This document shows, in pieces, positions 20,001-27,855 of a stretch of DNA of 64,000 nucleotides (position 1 is the first letter of the stretch; each line of letters begins with the position of its first letter). The stretch spans positions 744,001 through 808,000 of the forward strand of contig JADJQH010000008.1 of assembly GCA_016712865.1 (NCBI GenBank). Reading direction: 5' to 3'. The notes beneath the pieces are model-generated. The model did no database searches and was not told the origin of the DNA. It was given only the letters and a program-made list of their open reading frames with translations. Made by a program: the position numbers and the translations under genes. The stretch comes from Dokdonella sp. GTDB lineage: Bacteria; Pseudomonadota; Gammaproteobacteria; Xanthomonadales; Rhodanobacteraceae.

Positions 20001-21300
20001 CACCACTCCGGTCACGGTCACCAACACCACCGCCAGCGTTGCCACCCTGTGCGGATTCATGGACTGGAACGGCAACGGCAGTTTTGCCGACACCAACGAA
20101 ACCGCCCAGATTGCGGTACCGCCTGGCACCAACAACGGCTCGGTGACACTGGACTTCGGCGTGGTTCCGGCCGGCAACGTGGCCAATCCGTATGCACGTT
20201 TCCGGCTGTCCACCGACACCGGTTGTTCGCCGGATGGAGTGGCAACGGACGGCGAAGTGGAAGACTACCTTGCCGACAGCACAGGCGGCGCCATGAGCCT
20301 CGGCAACCTGGTTTGGGAAGACCTCGACAACGATGGCATGGTGACGGCGGGCGAGCCCGGCATTCCCGCCATCCCGGTCAACCTGTATCTCGATTCGGAT
20401 GACAATGGCTCGCCGGATGGCCCGGCCATTGCCAACACGGTGACCGACGCCAATGGCAATTACCTGTTCGACGAATTGCTGCCGGATACCTATCTGGTCG
20501 AAGTGGTCGCACCGGCTCGCTACACCGTATCGACCGGTACCGGCCGTCGCTGGCTGCCCAGCGGTCCCTATGAGCCGGCCCCGGATCCGGACAACGACAT
20601 CGACAACGACGACAACGGCACCTTGCAGACGGGTGGCAGCATCTGGTCGCTTCCGGTCACCCTCACCGCAAAAGGTGAGCCGACCAACGATGGCGACACC
20701 GATTTCAATTCGAATCTCTCGGTTGATTTCGGCCTGCTGACCAACTTCGACCTGGCCCTGCGCAAGACGCTTGCGCCCGGGCAGCCGGTCAATATCCAGA
20801 ACATTGGCGACAATGTGGATTTCGTCATCACGGTCTTCAACCAGGGCACGATTGCGGCGACCGACATCACCGTGTTCGATACCTTCCCGGCGGGCCTGGT
20901 CCTGAATGACCCGGCTTGGACTGCGGTTTCCGGCAACCAGGCAAGCATCACGATTGCCGGCCCGCTGGCTCCGGGGACGAATATCAACCTGCCAATCCGC
21001 TTCACCCTGGTGCAGGCGACCAGCGGCACACTCGTCAATCTCGCCGAGATATCGGCGGCCAGTGACGAAAATGGCGATCCGATCCGGGATATCGACTCCG
21101 ATCCTGATTCGGACCCGGACAACGATGGCCCAGAGGTCGATGACGCCATCGACAACCAGGGTCAGGATGAAGACGATGCGGATATTGCCGGGGTGAGCAT
21201 TGCGGTCGGCATTCCGACCATGAACACGCTTGGCATGCTCGTGATGGTGCTTCTGCTCGGCGCGTTCGCAAGCCGCCGCCTGCAGCGCAAAGCGGTCTGA
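14086..21300 (+). CDS. Giant secreted repeat protein with SdrD-B, GEVEDY and DUF11 domains and an IPTL-CTERM signal
   Basis: A 2404-residue surface or secreted protein. In order: a signal peptide (cleaved about residue 22, MAQQ), a long region of DUF11-like beta domains (to about 980), an SdrD B-like domain (YRLGNLVWLDNGAG), five tandem domains of about 175 residues each starting D(L/F)GDLPD and ending GEVEDY, a second SdrD B-like domain (MSLGNLVWEDLDNDG), a DUF11 domain, an acidic DPDSDPDND linker, and a C-terminal IPTMNTLG motif plus hydrophobic helix and basic RRLQRK. The tail is an IPTL-CTERM sorting signal. Aspartate-rich loops suggest calcium binding. The GTG at 14086 has AGGGG upstream and begins a clean signal peptide. 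It is probably an adhesin or sheath protein. Confidence 0.85.
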   Translation: MQNLIRWVVTLFLVLAAQGVMAQQTFTKTRLGSAGPYETNELVTYRLQGSCNNLTSGCGSLRIEEAFPAELVMGNCPVSAFFDSITCTPGSNTLVLVRNTYAGGDSFSLDISLRVIPSITVPVTNIINRAVAAISGAVCPPPPQNVTVGGPRPPLPADTATCAYAEAAPISVDAPQPAYQVTKQRIDPAPALPVAAGEAVTYRVRICPTSTTGNMPITNATLIDTLPNVPGLTAASIENSDGGSVAAGPPVTVTWNLDDTTPPPTGLQGLNTSATCAERTLVVRYPAGLPNGTAINNSASASITPVLGAPENIGPGIRNDTIGAPAPTGTSNKSADDVAPGTGNPIIYRITANTNNANARVPNFTVVERLPQALGALPPGITFTSVSSGRWSSPADGNVSSDMRATIQYTTLPLISGTYCDFSTNVSLATNIASPGASITYSVPADIAAAATCVRWQFTDLGANGPATPRNFAFTTSPQVRYDVGSSPPVVVPSAVENCTYVDFTGGPASPAVRCANARVENGTPSVRASKAATPTVAAPGATIDFTLTANHVNGDSTAPIVNPVISDWLPLQLEFVSLVSTTPAGGVLEVTPNHVISGRTLVRVSFTGSFPTGGSGPSVVIRARVREGVPANPSPAAPYVNDMSVFLDPGPSGTFTCPNNSAPIVDTSDLNNDGSTVDFMCPATANFRVSEAFILGGEKWVEGDPALPVVGDPSQGSVATNNSACPNYAATFGGPPSNFTRYPCVARTDHGDSFRYRLRLANTGNLLLDEYVLYDTVPFIGDTGVGGPLSGTPRLTRWAPVLDGAMSATVVVPPLIQLINPGLDPVAYAASAAVQIEYTTTANFCRGQVRTANYTPVQAGTAAIENSYPTGCTPGVWTTTPPSPASLATGFRIRAFSALTNPVASTNWVPGTYIEVDVPMRAPATGAPPSYVGGTAPNIRGNTAVFNPSWNSFAHRVFQSGASTANDLLPTAEPPKVGVILPERYRLGNLVWLDNGAGNPTQRNNGLANAGEPGINGVTVLLCQDTDATPGPSGSDSLVASTLTANVAGNDGKYSFSDLLAGSNYYVAIPNASAQPALLGLLSTVPNENDPNLDVDNNDNSALLGVIACGNNSNSIASGLIALGPVAGTPPTASEPTTEQLRFGGVDDDNDGNTVFPDSASNYSIDFGFVQPADLGDLPDSLGTLIASNGPVHPVINALRLGATVDTEIDGQPGVGADGDDTNGAPDDEDGVNVADLTQYVGAPGNVRVTYNNPIPDTASARICGFIDYNGDGAFGAGESASVDVDNGSGTATLVFGTVPAGFTGSTYARFRISSDTGTACSPTGPASDGEVEDYVAAIFPAVDFGDLPDTAAGTGPANYETLLANDGPRHPLRTGLRLGACVDAETDGQPGAAADGDDLGVGTTTNGTCAVANDDEDAVDPTSLVFATGAPVSVSVLATNTVGSPATLCGFIDLNGDGDFADASEAASAAVPNGSNNVSFVLNFGVAPAGTVPAGHARFRLSTSPTCSATGGAPDGEVEDYLFTALVTDLGDLPDTGAGTGSGNYQTLLADGGAVHPIIAGLFMGSLVDAEADGQPNVAASGDDAATSDDEDGVDTASLVFVVGQSGNVNVAATNLTGTDARLCGFIDFDQDGSFLPGSEVSSVLVPTGSNNVTFQLPFTKPLNTPSGPTFARFRLSTDTAGACAVAGLASNGEVEDYVVSVRRVDLGDLPDTGAGVGPGNYQTLVADGGPMHDIVPGLFMGASVDNEADGQPGVNADGDDLATSDDEDGVVVADLDDIRLGPHSVRVNATNLTGNAARVCGFVDLNGDGDFNDAGETATQPVPNGSNNVQVSLGFGPVEPGAPAVSYARFRLSTATTPCSAIGAEPDGEVEDYRVTFRRYDFGDLPDTGSGIGTGNYQTQFADNGAAHGIVAGLHIGACVDAEPDGQQSAGADGDDNGSGTFTSGTCAVAGDDEDGVQLRSIYNQGSPTTTPVTVTNTTASVATLCGFMDWNGNGSFADTNETAQIAVPPGTNNGSVTLDFGVVPAGNVANPYARFRLSTDTGCSPDGVATDGEVEDYLADSTGGAMSLGNLVWEDLDNDGMVTAGEPGIPAIPVNLYLDSDDNGSPDGPAIANTVTDANGNYLFDELLPDTYLVEVVAPARYTVSTGTGRRWLPSGPYEPAPDPDNDIDNDDNGTLQTGGSIWSLPVTLTAKGEPTNDGDTDFNSNLSVDFGLLTNFDLALRKTLAPGQPVNIQNIGDNVDFVITVFNQGTIAATDITVFDTFPAGLVLNDPAWTAVSGNQASITIAGPLAPGTNINLPIRFTLVQATSGTLVNLAEISAASDENGDPIRDIDSDPDSDPDNDGPEVDDAIDNQGQDEDDADIAGVSIAVGIPTMNTLGMLVMVLLLGAFASRRLQRKAV

Positions 21301-21305
21301 TCGAA

Positions 21306-21337
21306 CCCGGCCTCCCCGGGATTCCGGGGAGGTCGGG
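21306..21337 (+). terminator. Probable intrinsic terminator after the giant surface protein gene
   Basis: A hairpin with arms CCCGGCCTCCCCGG and CCGGGGAGGTCGGG (14 pairs, one G-T wobble) around a four-base loop, five bases after the stop codon. There is no T run, so it may rely on Rho or act as an mRNA stabiliser. Confidence 0.65.
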
Positions 21338-21488
21338 TCACGAGCCTGCTTGGGCTCCTGGCAATCCGGCGCACGCGTTTGTCGATTGCGGCATGCGTGC
21401 GCATCGTTTTGCGGCCAGCGTCGATCACCGGTTGCGCAAGACGGATCTTGCGGTCAACGCAGGTTGATTGCTCCGCTACAATGCGGTC

Positions 21489-22511
21489 ATGCCCGCCCGA
21501 CTCCCTGATCTTCCGAAACTGCTTGCCGCTGTGGAGCTCAAGCCGGTCTGGCTGATTGCCGGTGCCGAACATTTGCTGGCGATGGAAGCGGCAGATCGCC
21601 TGCGCGCCCGCGCCCGCGAGCTGGGTTACCTGGAGCGCGAGATCCACGACGTCGATGCGCGTTTCGACTGGAACGAACTGGCCATGGCGGGCGCGTCGAT
21701 GTCGCTGTTTGCCAGCAAACGACTGATTGAATTGCGCATGCCAAGCGGCAAGCCGGGCAAGGAAGGGTCTGCGGCAATCAGTGCCTGGTGTGCGAATCCG
21801 CCACCGGACACCTTGCTTCTGATCAGTTGCCAGGAATGGAGCAAGGCCCACGAAGGCGCCTGGTTCAACGCCGTCGAAAAGGTTGGCGTGGCCTTGCCGA
21901 TATGGCCGCTCAAGCGCGAGGAAATGCCAGGCTGGATTGCAGCGCGCCTGAAAGCACGCGGCATCAAGGCCCATCCGGATGCCATCGAGCTGCTCGTCGA
22001 GCGCGTCGAGGGCAATCTGCTCGCCGCGGCGCAGGAAATCGACAAGCTGAGCCTGTTGATCGGTGAAGGGGTGCTCAATGTGGAAACACTGGAAGCCAGC
22101 GTGGCCGACGACGCGCGATTTGATGCATTCCGACTCACCGATGCGGCCATTGCCGGCGATGCCGCGCGTGCGCTGCGCATGGTGGCCGGCCTGCGCGCCG
22201 AAGGTGCCGAGGCCATTCCGCTGATGGGTTGGCTGCTCAACCAACTGCGCGTGCTGTACCGGCTGGCATCCGCCGCCAATCTTGCCCAGGCATTCAAGAC
22301 GGAACGTATCTGGGATGCCAAGCAACCGCTGTTCAAGCGAGCACTCAAGAGTGGTGACGCCATGCACTGGCAACGCTGCATCGTGAAGCTCGGCCACATC
22401 GACCGCATGGCCAAGGGACGCGGTGATGGCGATGTCTGGCGCGAGCTTGAGCGTTTGATCGCGGCCATCGCCATGCCGCGGCGGGCAGCAAGTCTGCTTG
22501 GCGATTCGTGA
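21489..22511 (+). CDS. holA: DNA polymerase III subunit delta
   Basis: A 340-residue clamp-loader subunit that opens the beta clamp. It shows the family pattern: an N-terminal phrase KPVWLIAGAEHLLAMEAADR, the RLIELRMPSGKPGKEG strand, WIAARLKARG and the helical C-terminal collar (MGWLLNQLRVLYRL). The length is typical for HolA. The ATG at 21489 is chosen because translation from there begins MPARLPDLPKLL as in relatives; an in-frame upstream codon at 21468 adds seven non-conserved residues. nadD starts nine bases after its stop codon, the standard holA-nadD order. Confidence 0.95.
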   Translation: MPARLPDLPKLLAAVELKPVWLIAGAEHLLAMEAADRLRARARELGYLEREIHDVDARFDWNELAMAGASMSLFASKRLIELRMPSGKPGKEGSAAISAWCANPPPDTLLLISCQEWSKAHEGAWFNAVEKVGVALPIWPLKREEMPGWIAARLKARGIKAHPDAIELLVERVEGNLLAAAQEIDKLSLLIGEGVLNVETLEASVADDARFDAFRLTDAAIAGDAARALRMVAGLRAEGAEAIPLMGWLLNQLRVLYRLASAANLAQAFKTERIWDAKQPLFKRALKSGDAMHWQRCIVKLGHIDRMAKGRGDGDVWRELERLIAAIAMPRRAASLLGDS

Positions 22512-22520
22512 GCCGCACGC

Positions 22521-23165
22521 GTGCGCGCGCTGGCCATCTTCGGCGGCACTTTCGACCCGGTACACCTGGGGCACCTGCGCGCGGCCTGGGAGGCTGCGGA
22601 GTTTTTGGGTGCCGAGGTGCGCCTGATTCCCGCCAGCGTGCCGCCGCACCGACCGCAGCCGGTGGCGAGTGCGTCGCAGCGCATGGCCATGTTGCGCGCG
22701 GCGCTCAAGGGGCAGGATCGCCTGCAAGCGGATGATCGTGAACTTCGTCGATCCGGGCCTTCCTTCAGCGTCGACACCCTGCAGGAATTCCGCTCGGAGT
22801 ACGGTCCGCAACGACCCCTGGTACTCCTGCTCGGTGTCGATGCCTTTGCCGGATTGCCAGCCTGGCATCGCTGGCAAGCCCTGTTCGAACTCGCCCACAT
22901 CGGGGTGCTGACCCGTCCGGGCCACAACCCCGTCTTCACGGATGCATTGCAACGCGAGGTGCAGGCGCGACGGATCGACAGCGTGGAATCGATCGCCGCC
23001 ACGCCCGCGGGTCACGTCATCGATATTGCAGTCAGCGCGCTGGAAATCTCCGCCACCCACATTCGCAGCGAACTCGCAGCAGGCCGCGAACCGCGCTACC
23101 TGGTTGCCGATGCCCTGCTCAACGATGCCGCGTTGCTGGCACCGTATCGTGTTGGGTCAATGTGA
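22521..23165 (+). CDS. nadD: Nicotinate-nucleotide adenylyltransferase
   Basis: A 214-residue enzyme that joins nicotinate mononucleotide and ATP to make deamido-NAD. The nucleotidyl-transferase signature GGTFDPVHLGHLRAA (H-x-G-H at 15-18) and the late ISATHIRSEL (ISSTxxR motif) are present. The start is GTG, nine bases after the holA stop, so the two genes are co-transcribed. The usual next gene, rsfS, is absent here; a 300-base gap and an unrelated cytochrome gene follow. Confidence 0.97.
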   Translation: MRALAIFGGTFDPVHLGHLRAAWEAAEFLGAEVRLIPASVPPHRPQPVASASQRMAMLRAALKGQDRLQADDRELRRSGPSFSVDTLQEFRSEYGPQRPLVLLLGVDAFAGLPAWHRWQALFELAHIGVLTRPGHNPVFTDALQREVQARRIDSVESIAATPAGHVIDIAVSALEISATHIRSELAAGREPRYLVADALLNDAALLAPYRVGSM

Positions 23166-23467
23166 TCGAGCACCGAAATCAAACGAGCTGAAGCGCCTCG
23201 TCGGTTCCGCGGCGTTGCCGCTTGAACCGGCCTGCGAAACCTTCCCGTGTACGTCGGCTCAAGGCCAAGGGCCGGAGCCCACGCCGACGCTGTATTCCTG
23301 CTTTTCGCGACGCCCGTGAAGACCGGGTCGTTGGAGTGCTTGCAAGCACTCCCCGTGTTGTTGTGTACTTCGGTACTCAGCGGCATTGCGCACGGACGGC
23401 TTTTGGTTCGTCGGAGCGGGGAAGGTTCCGGCAATACCTGGATTGGCTTTGAACGGGGAGCGCATGC
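23166..23467. other. Intergenic gap with a 20-bp perfect palindrome
   Basis: No gene is evident between nadD and the cytochrome gene. The region contains the perfect palindrome GGAGTGCTTGCAAGCACTCC at 23333-23352, which can be a hairpin or a protein-binding site. Ribosome-site-like GGGGAG precedes the downstream ATG at 23468. Confidence 0.6.
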
Positions 23468-25792
23468 ATGGCCAGACGGTCTGCCTATTCGCAGTCCTAT
23501 CGCGGTCCGTGGCGACGGTCGACGGATTCCGGGCGAGGATTCTTTTCCCGGCTCGGACTCTGGCTGAAGCGCCTGCTGGTGCTCGCGCTGCTCGTCGGCA
23601 CGCTTGCCGTGCTCGGTTTCGTGCTGTTCGTGGCGATTCCGGTGAATTCGATTCCGGAGCGCGAACGCGTGGATGCCAGCGTGTTCCTCGACCAGGGTTG
23701 GGGCAGTGCCGGAGATTCGGCGGAGCGGCAGACCTACTACTACACGCCGCAGGGCAGCTCGTTGCCGCAGGGTGCGCTGGTCACACCGTTGCGCTACTCC
23801 TGGTTCGTGAATCTGGAAATGCCGCTGGATGAGCGCCGCTTTGCCGATCCCGAGCACATGCGCCGTTACCGCTTCATCGTCGACGCGCAACCCAGCGCGG
23901 CCAATCCCGATCATCTGCCGGTGGGCTTTGCCCGGCACTACGATTCCGCGTTGGGCCAGCAGGTGCTCGACATCACCTGCGCGGCTTGTCACAGCGGCGA
24001 GATCCACGCGCTGAAAGATGGCAAGGTCACCGCCATCCGCATCGACGGCGGCCAGGCCATGCACGCCTTCACCAGCATGCAGCGCGGCGCGTTTGGGCCA
24101 ACCCTGGTGGCCTCGATGGTGGCAACCTGGGCCAATCCGTGGAAGTTTGATCGTTTTGCCGAAAAAGTGATCGGCCCGCGCTATCCGGAAGGCAAGACGG
24201 CACTGCGCGGCGAGCTGTGGGACACCATCAAGGCATTCGCCACGCAGGGCCAGAATGATCCATTCCGGCATTTGTACCCGGTCACGGAAGGCTATGGCCG
24301 CACCGACGCGCTCGGTCGCATTGCCAACACCGTGTTTGGCGACCATCTCAAGGCGTCCAACTACCAGGAAGCGACCGCACCGGTCAGCTATCCGTATGTG
24401 TGGAACATCTGGAAATTCGACTGGGTGCAGTACAACGGCTCGGTCAGCCAACCGCTGGCGCGCAACATCGGTGAAGCGCTGGGCGTGGGAGCGGTGCTCA
24501 GGCTCACCGACCCCTACGGCAATCCGATCCCGGCCGAACAGCGCTTTGATTCCTCGGTGATCATCGAAAACCTGAATGCAATCGAGCACACCCTGCAGAA
24601 ACTGACGCCGCCGCGCTGGCCCGAGGAATTGCTCGGTGCCATCGACCAGCCACTGGCTGCGCGTGGCAAGGTCTTGTTCGAAACGCATTGCCAGGGTTGT
24701 CATGGTCCGCATCCTGCCGATGCCGCTGAGCAGCAGGCCACGGCGCCGGGCAAACCGTGGCCAGGCACGCAGTGGAAGATCGAAGTGATTCCGGTCGAGC
24801 ACATCGGCACGGATCCCAGCGAGGCCAACGGATTCCTCTCGCGACGCTACGATTTGAGTGCCGCTGGCCTCACGCGTGAAGAAGTGGAACGTGTGCTGCG
24901 ACCGCAACTGACTCGCCAACTCGCCCGCGATGCGCGCTGGTATCTGAAGGCCGTGATCGATGCCCGTATTGCCGAGGCGCAAGCGCCGGGCAATCTGCCG
25001 GCGCTGCTGGAAAGCTATCCGGATCCGGACGCGCAGGCGGAAGCCTCGATTCCGCAGGCTGCATTCCAGGCGATTGCCGCTGAACTGGGCGGCGCTGCCG
25101 CGCTCAAGCCGCCAGCGGATGCCCCGGCATGGCAATGCGATCTCGATTACAAGACCCAACGACTGTTGCACGCGGTGAGCAAGGGCAGCACAGACATCGA
25201 CATCCAGTTGCAAGGCATTGATGTCGCCAGCCTCAGCGAAGGGCAGGGACTCAATATCCTCGGTTTGATGATCAAGGCGAAATACTTCAAGGACAACCAC
25301 GTATCCCGCGCGCGCCAGCAATGCCTGGAAGGCTTTGGCACGCTCGACCTGCCGCAACAGATTGCCGGTTACAAGCCGCGACCTCTGGAAGGCGTGTGGG
25401 CGACGCCACCGTTCCTGCACAACGGTTCGGTGCCGAACCTGTACCAGATGCTGTTGCCGCCCGAGCAGCGCAGCGCCCGCTTTCTCGTCGGCAACCGCAT
25501 GTTCGATGCGAAGCATGTGGGTTATGTCAGTGAACCCGCGGCTGGCAATAGCGAAGGTTTCTGGTTCGACACGAGCATCGAAGGCAATCACAACAGCGGA
25601 CATGCGTTCACCGCAACGGCGCAGCAGCTTGCCGATGCCAAGGCCGATCCTGCGGGTCACGCCTTGCCCAGTGGCGTGATCGGCCCGCTGCTCAGCGACA
25701 AGGAGCGTTACGCGATCATTGAATACCTCAAGGTGCATCGCGACCTGCCCGATACACCCACAGACTTCTCGCCGCCGGACTGCACTCTGTGA
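23468..25792 (+). CDS. Membrane-anchored di-heme cytochrome c (peroxidase/RoxA-like family)
   Basis: A 774-residue protein with one N-terminal membrane anchor (about 31-58) and a large periplasmic part. It carries two c-type heme sites, CAACH (171-175) and CQGCH (408-412). The overall layout, two hemes far apart with a long insert and the C-terminal PLEGVWATPPFLHNGSVPNL phrase, is that of the large di-heme peroxidase-like group that includes the rubber oxygenase RoxA. Whether it is a peroxidase or an oxygenase cannot be told from sequence. It overlaps the downstream patatin gene by four bases (GTGA), so the two are translationally coupled. A paralogue lies at 28747-30381. Confidence 0.75.
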   Translation: MARRSAYSQSYRGPWRRSTDSGRGFFSRLGLWLKRLLVLALLVGTLAVLGFVLFVAIPVNSIPERERVDASVFLDQGWGSAGDSAERQTYYYTPQGSSLPQGALVTPLRYSWFVNLEMPLDERRFADPEHMRRYRFIVDAQPSAANPDHLPVGFARHYDSALGQQVLDITCAACHSGEIHALKDGKVTAIRIDGGQAMHAFTSMQRGAFGPTLVASMVATWANPWKFDRFAEKVIGPRYPEGKTALRGELWDTIKAFATQGQNDPFRHLYPVTEGYGRTDALGRIANTVFGDHLKASNYQEATAPVSYPYVWNIWKFDWVQYNGSVSQPLARNIGEALGVGAVLRLTDPYGNPIPAEQRFDSSVIIENLNAIEHTLQKLTPPRWPEELLGAIDQPLAARGKVLFETHCQGCHGPHPADAAEQQATAPGKPWPGTQWKIEVIPVEHIGTDPSEANGFLSRRYDLSAAGLTREEVERVLRPQLTRQLARDARWYLKAVIDARIAEAQAPGNLPALLESYPDPDAQAEASIPQAAFQAIAAELGGAAALKPPADAPAWQCDLDYKTQRLLHAVSKGSTDIDIQLQGIDVASLSEGQGLNILGLMIKAKYFKDNHVSRARQQCLEGFGTLDLPQQIAGYKPRPLEGVWATPPFLHNGSVPNLYQMLLPPEQRSARFLVGNRMFDAKHVGYVSEPAAGNSEGFWFDTSIEGNHNSGHAFTATAQQLADAKADPAGHALPSGVIGPLLSDKERYAIIEYLKVHRDLPDTPTDFSPPDCTL

Positions 25793-27855
25793 ACGCACTC
25801 GGCGCACCGGACTACGCGGCGGATTTCGAGCCGGTCCGCAGCGCTGAGCGGGAATGGATCACCCAACGGCGCGCGGCCGCGGGTCTGCCGCCGGTCAACG
25901 ATGATCTGGTTGGTCTTGCGTTTTCCGGGGGCGGCATCCGCTCGGCCACCTTCAATCTCGGCGTGCTGCAGGCGCTGGAAGCCGCTGGCGTGCTGCGCCA
26001 GGTCGATGTGCTGTCTTCGGTTTCCGGTGGCGGCTATGTGGCGTCCTGTTACCAGTGGCTGCGCGCGCATGCACCGGTACCAGACGAACACAGCGTGTTT
26101 GCGCGCAAGGTGGCCGGCGGCAATGGCAGCGTGCTGGACTGGTTGCGCAGTCATGGCAAATACCTGATTGCCCAGCGCGGGTTCTCGCTGTGGACCCTGA
26201 TCGCGTCGGTGCTGGCGGCCATCTTCGTCAACGTGATGGTGTTGGGACCACCGCTGCTGATTGCCGTGTATGGCCTCACGCTCGGCTGGTTGCCGTTTGC
26301 ATGGCCGCAGTGGTTGGCGCTGCCGGGCAGTTCCATCCACGATCACCACGGGTTCTTGCTGCTGCTGATGTCGGGCGCCTTCTGCTTGCTGCTGTTTCCG
26401 CTGGCGGCCGTCGCGTTTGCCGTGCTGGCTGGCGCAGATGGCTTGGCCAGCCGTGCGCACATCGACCGCTGGCGGATTGGCATGGGGCGCTTGCTTGTCG
26501 CTGGTTTTGCATTGATCGGCCTCGGGCTGATTCCCGTGCTGGCCAGGCTCGGTGGTCTGGTCGAGCACATGTTTTCCTTCGAGGAAGCACGCGCCTTGGG
26601 CAAGCATCTGTCCTACCTGATGCCCGCGCTCGGCGGTGTGGCGTCGTTGATGATGGACAAGCGCAAGGGCGGTGCGGGCCGTGGTCGATGGGCGATGGTC
26701 GGCGTCACCCTGTTGGCCTATGGCGTGCTGATCCTGTGTTACCACCTGGCGGTGGGCCATACATGGCTGCATTCAACCGGCTTTGCCGTCCTGCTCGGTT
26801 TGTCGCTGCTGCTCGCACTGGTCTGCAACATCAACCGTGTGTCGATCCATGCCTACTATCGCGCGCGCTTGGGCGTGGCCTTTATGCCCAGATTGGAAGG
26901 CGACAGCACAACCGACCCGGACGGCTTCCGGCTGGACCGCATCGGACCGAAACTCGGTGCACCGCTGCCGCTGATCAACGCCACGCTGAACACCACCAGT
27001 TCCGCCAATACCACGCTGGCAAGCCGGCAAGGCGCGAGCTTTTTCTTCTCGCCGCTCTATTCCGGTTCGACACCGACCGGATTCCGCAACGGGGAGAGTT
27101 TTGCCGACGGCCACCTGGCGCTGTCCAATGCCTTCAGCATCTCCGGCGCCGCCGTGGATCCGGACATGGTCGACACGCGTGCGCGTGCGATGTCATTCCT
27201 GATGGCCCTGTTCAATCTGCGTCTTGGCTACTGGTCGGCCAATCCGAAGTTCGCCGATCGTCGTGCGCGCTTCCTGCCCTGATGGTGGATTTTCATTGGC
27301 CGCGAGATGTTCGGTTACGGCCTCGATGAAACCCGGCGACACGTGCATCTTTCCGACGGCGGCGGCTTCGAGAACCTCGGCATCTACGAACTGGTCCGGC
27401 GACGCGTGCGTTATCTGGTGGTGACCGATGCCGGCGCAGACCCGCAAACCACGCTGGCCGATCTTGGTCGCGCCATCGAACGGGTGCGCGTGGATTTTGC
27501 TGCCGAGATCGACATCAATGCCGGCTGCCTTTATCGCCAGCGTGATGATGCGCTCATGCAGCAGCCGTATGCGCTGGGACGCATCCGCTACGCCGATGGA
27601 TCGCAAGGCGAGATTCTCTACATCAAGCCGAGGCTGTGCGCCGGGCTGAGCGCCGACATTTATGCCTACTGGCGTTCCAATCCGCCCTTTCCCGAACAGC
27701 CCACATCGGAGCAGTTTTTCGGCGAAGCGCAGTTCGAGGCCTATCGCGCGCTGGGTCAGCAGATTGTCGAACAATTGCTGGACAGCGCCTCACCCGACAG
27801 CATGACGCAATGGTTCGCGCGCATTCGTCAACGCCCGGATGTCCCAACTCGGTAG
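25789..27855 (+). pseudogene. Membrane patatin-like phospholipase, split by an in-frame TGA
   Basis: The frame would encode about 688 residues but contains TGA at 27280-27282. The first part (497 residues) has the oxyanion loop SGGGIRSATFNLG and the nucleophile in SVSGGGY (Ser79), then about five hydrophobic segments (about 125-345). After the stop the same frame reads WWIFIGREMFGYG and contains the catalytic aspartate in SDGGGFENLGIYE (codon 523). So one base change separates the Ser from the Asp of the catalytic dyad. A restart at the ATG at 27307 could make a 182-residue fragment. A sequencing error is also possible, because the flanking protein is otherwise intact. It begins inside the end of the cytochrome gene, so an operon function in lipid or hydrophobic substrate handling is plausible. 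Confidence 0.8.

Noticed and set aside
27280..27282. TGA as a selenocysteine codon in the patatin
   Set aside because: Patatins are not selenoproteins, the residue is not catalytic and I see no insertion-element hairpin just downstream.
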